Part shown: positions 32,575-40,700 of the stretch, piece by piece
How positions within the stretch are numbered: the first letter of the stretch is position 1
Layout of the letters: each line of letters starts with the position of its first letter
Assembly: GCA_018105865.1 (NCBI GenBank)
Contig: CM030862.1
Location: 3,678,062 to 3,742,061, forward strand
Source: Metaphire vulgaris
Taxonomy: Eukaryota; Annelida; Clitellata; Crassiclitellata; Megascolecidae
Direction: 5' to 3'
Length of the DNA: 64,000 bases
Position numbers and translations under genes: made by a program
The notes under the pieces: model-generated
Databases searched by the model: none
Told to the model about the DNA's origin: nothing
Seen by the model: the letters and a program-made list of their open reading frames with translations, nothing else

Positions 32575-35500
32575 ATTTTTCAGTTTTTTTTCTTCACGAT
32601 GTCTCTTAACCAGAGCTCGAATTGCTGGGGGGTTGGGGAGGGGGGTTCAGCCCCCATTTAAAATTACAGACCCTCCCTAGAGAAATGCAAAAAAGTTTTG
32701 CAAATGACAAAAGTGTAAATTCTTAAAACACCACGCTCGCCATGACCCTCCTTTCATTTTCTCACAATTCGAGCACTGCTCTTAACTCATTCATATTCGT
32801 GGCCGCTACTTCATAAATTCCAAACAGCCATCACGTTCTTTGTCCTTTTCCTTCATATTCTTCTACTGTACAGTATCTCTCCATTTCCCCCAGCATAATC
32901 GCTTTTTCTAGAGTTGCGGTTCTCAAACTTTTTAAATTTTTAAGTTATACTCCAAATAAAAAGTGATCTTCATGCATATCCCCAAAAATGATGTGGTAAT
33001 AAATGTAGTAAATTAGTAATAGCATATTCTTCCTTTATCTTTCAAAATATGCTTTGAAAAATCAAAATATACCTTATAATTGAGTTATAGCAGAATACTA
33101 TTGTGGAGAAATTTTTCAATTAGAATTCTGAAATACCTGCAATTTCACTGAAATTCATATTTCTCAGGGTATCATTTAGATTTTCAGACATTGAAAATTT
33201 GAGTTTTTTAGTCAATAGATATCAAATAATCAAATTAGGGGCTCCATTGAAATTTAGACGACTCACAGAAATATCTTTATATGATATATATGATATATGA
33301 TATATGAAATATCTTTATATGATTCTGTGTTTAGCCACTCTTTCTGTATCTCCCTTTCCAAGCAGTTCATTTTCCTTTGCAAGTTCCTGATGCTTATATG
33401 GAACCATACACAAATATCACTGATAGAAACAGAAGAAAATATGCAGGTAAGCCTTCACATTTTTTCAAAAAAAAAATTAATGTATGTTTAAATATCGGAA
33501 AAGGATTTGCAATCAATTGAACAGACTGTGCAGACCCATAATCACAGATATTATGATATACATTTTCTCTCTCTTCAGAACCAATAAATTTAATTGGTTG
33601 TAGGGATATTTACCTGGCTTATCTCCAATTGCATTTTCCTCTGACAGCGTTTTGACTGGCATAAGTGAAATGCATTATCCAATATTACTGAACCTTGACA
33701 GATGATATGTATTGTGATCCCACTAGAGTCACAGGCTCTCTCTTTTGGCTGAATGAAAGTCACAAAGACATGATAGAAAAGTGCACTGCAAATAGCCTAC
33801 TGGCAATTATTATAAGCGTTGTTCAAAGTTGTCAAAGGCTGAACTCAACTGAACAAATTGTCCACAGCATTGAAGTAAAGTGAATTTCGTGCATTTATCT
33901 AGCGCTTTTGTAAACAACGGTAGCTGCTTATTTTTAGGTGCCTTCTTCTTCTTCTTCTTTTCTTCTTCTTCTTCTTCTTCTTCTTCTTCTTCTTCTTCTT
34001 CTTTTCTTTCTTCTTGTTCTTCTTGTTCTTCTTCTTCTTGTTCTTCTTCTTCTTCTTCTTCTTCTTCTTCTTCTTCTTCTTCTAATTCTTCTTCTTCTTC
34101 TTCTTCTTCTTCTTCTTCTTCTTCTTCTTCTTGTTCTTCTAATTGCCCTGCAGGATGATCATGATCGTGTCAGCGATCACGGACCTCCATTTCCGTCTGT
34201 CTTCTGTTGCACGGATAATATCAATTGTCCCATAGTTTCCTCCTTCCTCTTCACAGTAGCAAACTTCTCTATTCCATCTAGCTGTCCTTATTCCATGATC
34301 AAAAAATCCATTTGTCTTCTTGTTATTATTGTTGCCACTAAGCTGTTTTGGGTTCCACTTTAACCAACACTTCGTTCTTCTTCGTCACGTCTTTCCAGCC
34401 CATTCTCATCATCTTCCTACGAAACCACCTTTCAGTTGCAGCGAGTTCCCCCCATGATTTTGAACACTGTCCATGTCTCGGAGTCAATGCTAATAAACTC
34501 TACTTCATCTTCTTCATGTTCCTGAAAAACCTCAAGTTCTTTCCAAAAATTGCTATCACCATCAGTATAGCAGTATTGGCCACACATAAGATTTCAGCAT
34601 ATTTATTCTAGTTGGCATTGTTATGCTGCAAACTTATGCATTTATTTATCATAATATTCGCAGTGCCGTTTAAAGAAGTTTGGAGGCCCTAGACATTTTT
34701 AAAAAAGTAGCACCACCGGTGATGATTTATGTTTGTCAGTCTTATTGAAAGTTTCTCAGGCACTTTGCATTAATTAGAGAATAATATAATGTGAGATCTT
34801 TTGGCTTATAGGTGATAGACTACAGGATTTCACAGTTTGTAACAAAAGGTGAAGGCAGTGTTTATTTAATCCAAGCCCGTTAGGTGGAGATTCCCCCCAC
34901 CAAACCACAAAAATCCCCCCAAATTTCAGCACTGACACAAATTTGTGTCTCTTCCCCCTTCAGCCAAGTCAATTCCCACCCTCCCCCACGGCCTGGAGTC
35001 TGGATAAAACACTGGGTGAAGGTTAACATTGTCCCATAAACCTCTTTACCATGCTATTAAATATAGGGGCCTACCGTAAGTAAAAAGGTAAAGGTAAAGG
35101 TGCGTCCATACTCGAGTTCAAGCGTTGTGACTGGCGCTGATCTCTGGTTTCAGGCAAACAGCGACGCAGGTGGCTTGCGCCATTAATTTAGAATAGTTTG
35201 TCATCGCTTTCTCCAGACCCGCGTTTTACCTTCGCAGTCAAAATTGCTACTCATTTGCCACCACCCTCCAGTGGCGGCTCTAGGATTTGGCAAGTGGGGG
35301 GGCCGTTGGGGTGGCAACTTCTAATCATGGGGGGGCAACCATTTGTTGTTTAATGTATGTAGCATTAAGTATAGTTCCCAACTGGGGGGCCACTGGGGGG
35401 CAGGCACTCAATAGGGGCACGGCCCCCTGGCCCCTCCGGTGGAGCCGCCACTGCCACCCTCTGGAGAACAAGGCTGATCCGATCTTAGGGGCGCCTGCGG

Positions 35501-35988
35501 GAGTTTAACCCGTTCCGTCAGCGTGTTGGTCTAGCATGTTACCAATAGTTGTGAAGTTCAAAGAAATTTTTTAAAGTTCGTAAAAGTTCAATATAAAGTT
35601 CAAGAAAAATAAAGTTAGGCAAAGTTCATAAAAGTTCAAATTTCCAATTTAGTCCTCACCAGAGGACTCAGTCTCAGAAGACCAATCGATGTATTTATCA
35701 AAATAGCAGATGTTTTCGATCTTATCCACCAGTTGTAAGTTACAATGCACTTTGACAATCTTTTCAACTACTTTACATGTGAGTCTGTTTGCATTTTTTG
35801 TATGTATAAATACAAATCCAAATGCTGACCAATTTCTCTCACACGACCCGGCATTTGAACTTTGCAATGCTAATTCAAATTGAACTTTATGAACTTTAAA
35901 GGCTTATCAATAAAGTTCAAACAATAATAAAGTTTAAAATGCTTGAAGGTCACAACTATGCGTGTTACCAATCTGTAATCTTCCCACT

Positions 35989-36048
<60 letters not shown>

Positions 36049-39000
36049 GATCGCTTATTAAGCAGGTTAGCAGCGTTGGCTAAACTCATGCAATAAATGA
36101 TTTAACTCAAACTCTCAACTCATGCTCAATGAATGAGTTTAAACTCAAACTCAAATCACTGGGTTTTGAATGAGTTAAATCAAACTCTTTTATTATGTGA
36201 GTTAACTCATCAACTCATTTTTTACGAAAATATAAGTGGTTCACAATATACAAGATTGTGCTATTTTATATTTGAGTAATAAGCTTACAGTGACGTAACT
36301 GTATTGAGTTTGGTATAGTGGCTGTCCATTAACAAAATAGGAGGAGGGGGCCTGAGAAAGTTTGACAGTTGTTGACAAGGGGAGGGGTCCAGACGAAGAG
36401 TCAATGCTAATAAACTCTACTTCTTATTCTTCATGTTCCTGAAAAACCTCAAGTTCTTTCCAAAAATTGCTATATATCACCATCAGTTATGGTGTGTCAG
36501 TTTTGAAACTTGAATCAAAAAATTTGCCTGGACTCAACTGATAGGTTGTAGTCATAGCCTCAGCAATTTTGTCAAATGTGTGGCTACCTATCAAATGTCT
36601 ACCTGACAGTGCTACTGAATGTCACACAAGATTATTGTTGATCCAGTGACTAGTCATAGGCTTATAGCTCTGATTATTCACTGACCACATACCTGATGCT
36701 GTACAGATATAAATGACTGTCTTTATTATTTCAGTGAAATGGCTTATCATTTTGCAAATGAGTTTAATTTGTGAGTTTAAAATAGAACTTTTATAACTCA
36801 AACTCACAGAAATAACAAGTTAAATCAAACTCGTAATTCATGATAGTTGAAAAGAGTTAACTTAAACTCACAATTCACTACATATGAGTTAATTCGTGAG
36901 TTTAAACTCACTTGAGTTAACTCGTACCCAACACTGTATATAAGTGAACAAGTTATAACTTTATATACAAGTGACTAACCAAATTTCTGTGTTTATCTGG
37001 CTGGTTTAAAACAAGAGACCACGGCTGTAGACGTCACATTTGATGCATTTGTTCATATTATTGCTACCTGTAAGTATTTGAACATGCACCTTTTTTGTAG
37101 GCATGGTGTCTTGTATGGATGAGGCTGTTGGAAATGTCACGGAGGCTTTGAAAACACATGGCATGTGGAATAACACTATTTTCATCTTTTCAACTGGCAA
37201 GTGTCATTTATGTTTGTAGAAAAAATATTACTGGTATAATCATTTAGAAATGGACCAAATGGTACTAGCACCATATGCCATTTGATGAGTCTCATACTGT
37301 GCATCTATGATTTTTGGGTGTCCATTTTATCTGTTAGTGATGGATCCCTAATCTTTTGGTCGCTCTCCTGTGCTCAGTGCTACAATCCTATTCAGCCACG
37401 TTCTCAGTTTACTGGTCAACAAATTTTATGCAAGATTTTTTTTCTTCTACAAATTATGGTGAAACTAGTAGATTTTTACTTGCTGAACACAAATATGTAA
37501 TTGAAATGTCTGTATCCCGTAAGGTTTTTAAGAAATCGACAATTTAGCATTTAGAATTGCAACGTCTTCTGGACATAATCCTACACAGAGCCGGATTAAC
37601 CATGTTGCATATGTTTCAATTGAAACGGGCCTACTCATAAATATTTCTTATTTTTCTTATTATTTCCAAAAATGTTCTGTCTGTTTAAGACAAGGTTGTT
37701 TACTTTTAGTGTTTTGGGACTTAATCTTAATCCGCTAGGAGCACAGTGATGCTTTGTTTTCTGGCCTTCAGTGATACAGTCAAGAAAGACTAAGTAGCAT
37801 TCTACTAACATTGATGGACATTGAATCCGAAATCGTTCAAAGCCTTGACTTTCAGAATATTATCGATGCGTTTTCAGCAGTTCATGGATAGGTATTAAAT
37901 CACGTAGGAGAGATTTTTGACAATGAATAAATCCATCCATATAATTATTAAATATTTTAAGACATTTTTGTTCCAAGGAAAATATCGCCATGTGGGAAAG
38001 CATGGGCCAGACAGGAATAATTAATGCATGGATGAAACGGGAACTACAAAACCTTAATCAGATGATCAGTTAGTGAAGAATATGATGGTTGGCTCTGATC
38101 CTACAGAAGTATATTGACAATTGACAATAAATAATAACAACATGTGAGAAAATTAGAAATGTTTCGATGTAGATTTTCGTTTGTAGTCACTGTCCTGAGC
38201 TTCATGTATCAGTGACCAACTAGTCTCTCAGCATAGACGGACTCCACTTTCCCTGGTAGCGTTTCTCCATGATGGCAATGTCTTTGTGAAATCTTTCACG
38301 GTGTTCATCACTGACGGCGCCGAGATTGGCCGAAAAGTCCAAGTGAGAATGAAGAAAATGTATCCTCAGTCACTTGTTGCATTTCATTGACTTGTAAGCT
38401 TGGAAAAGATTTTCAATTTTTTCAACATAGTTTGGCGCCTTGTAGTTTCCCAGAAAGTTAGCAACAATATTTCTGAGGGTTGCACCCTGCAGAAGGCCCT
38501 CAAAGTGACTGTCCTTGAGCATCTCTCAAATCTGCAAGCCAATGAGAATGCCTTCTTTTATCTTAGCATAACTGATGCGTGGAAACTTCTGTCGTAAGTA
38601 TGTAAAGGAAGGGTTAGGGTTAGCCTGTTAGAGTTGTTGTTCATTGCTTTGAAAAAGTTTTTCATTAGTTCAAGTTTGGTGTGCAAAGGTGGAGATAAAT
38701 GTTCTTCAGGTCAATCAGAGGATCATGTTTAATGATCTTCTGTCTTGAAACCAAGTTCCTGCGAGGTGGCCAGTCCTTTCTCACATAATGCGAATCTCTA
38801 GCTCGGCTGCCCACTGTCGAGAAAAGCAGCAGTACTGTACTTTGTGAATCCAAGTTGCAGACCGAGTAAAATTGCAACAACCTTCAAATCTCCACATATA
38901 TTCAATGGTGACTTATACCACGGTCTATACGGTAGACCTCTGAATCAATCATCTCTAAAAATTTGTAATCATGCTTTTTCATATGCTGCACCAGAGCTTT

Positions 39001-40657
39001 GGAACTCAATTCCAATATCCCTCCACCGTCTACATCAAAGCCAAAATAACAAACTCTGAGTCATAATTTTTTCCCCTTCTTGCAACATCTCATGTTTTTC
39101 TTTCTAAACTAAAATCATTTCTCTTTGAAAAATCATTTCCTCCAAAGCTGCAACGTCCCACCCACTCGCCCTTTTGATTAAATGAACCGGCATGAATGAC
39201 CCCACCTTTGGCTATAGTTACTTCATTTTGAGATTAAGCACATAGGAATAAGCAGCTACTTCGGTGCTTCTTTTGAAAGCGCTATAGAAGTTAACGAGAT
39301 TTTACTTACTTACTTACTTGTATCTCGAGTATTCAATGTGTTTCAATAACAGCTGCATGTTCTTATACCCAGGTCTATACGGTAGTTGTACCTCGAGTAT
39401 TCGATGTGTTTCAATAACAGCTGCATGTTCTCATGTTTCTTTCATGCAAGCAGCATGCCCAATGGGTATGGAATGGTATATACCCACTGTACTGCAAAAC
39501 ATACTGTATCCAGTGAATTTACTAAGCAATTGGACAGAAGAGGATCATCAGTTCCAAAGTTGTCAACAGGCTACTTTGTTCACAGTACCGTTCACATAAT
39601 AAGTCAACTTAACCAGCAGACATGGGTCAATTACGTTTTAAGCAATTACAATTACATTACAATTATATGGATTTTTGTCAATTACAATTACAATTACAGC
39701 CAATTACATTGGGATCAATTACAATTACAAATGCATCAATTACAATTACAATTACTTTTCATTCCTCTTTCTGCTTCTTTTAATAAACTTAAGTGTCTAA
39801 AATAATTAACATAAATTAGTTCAACAAAGTTATATGCTACGGCCGATTTAAAAAAACCGTAACACAAAGTTTCACAAAGCTGCAAATGAGTCAACAAATT
39901 CGAAGTAGCCTTTTTCAAGCATGACACTAATTCACCACACAACCGGCACTTCACTTTAACATTTGCATCGGAAACAGCATTATTAAAGTCATCAGACTTT
40001 TCAGAATAATTCCATATTACTCCTTCTTTATTTATGCTCATCTTTACTGGCATTAAACTTTTATTCACAATTTGAAAGGCAGTAAAAAGTAAATAAGTAA
40101 ATTTTGCATGGCAACTGGCAGAGCAGAGAGTCCATTTACCAATAACCGTTGTGCTTTGACAATTCACTAACCATCCAATGTATTCACTGTGATACATTCA
40201 TAGACTGACAAGACTTCGGCTCATTCATGCTAATACGCTATTAGAACTTATAAAACTCACATTCCTGTAATTGAGTAAAGCAATTACAATAGCTCAATTA
40301 CAATTACATACAAGACAATTACAATTACTTGTAATTGAACTTTCCACAGATCAATTACAATTACATTGGCCAAATGTAATTAATTACAATTGAATTACAA
40401 TTATAATTGTAATTGACCCATGTCTGTTAGCCAGCAGAAGGACAGCTGTCGAAAATTTCTTGCAACTTGCTGTTGTCTGTTGATGCACCACTGGCCAACA
40501 TCATGGCCTGCCGTACCGTTGCTAATGTTCTACTCAAGCTCACCTTCTTCATCATCATGAACGAGAGCAAGATCTTGGTTGTTGGGGACTCAATGAACCA
40601 TAGGCATGCAATGAACTGACTATAGGCCTTGCAATAACCATATAGTGCTATACAGAG

Positions 40658-40700
<43 letters not shown>

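Noticed and set aside
33880..34363. Ser-rich and Leu-rich ORFs
   Set aside because: Generated by the CTT microsatellite plus antisense of an RTE fragment.
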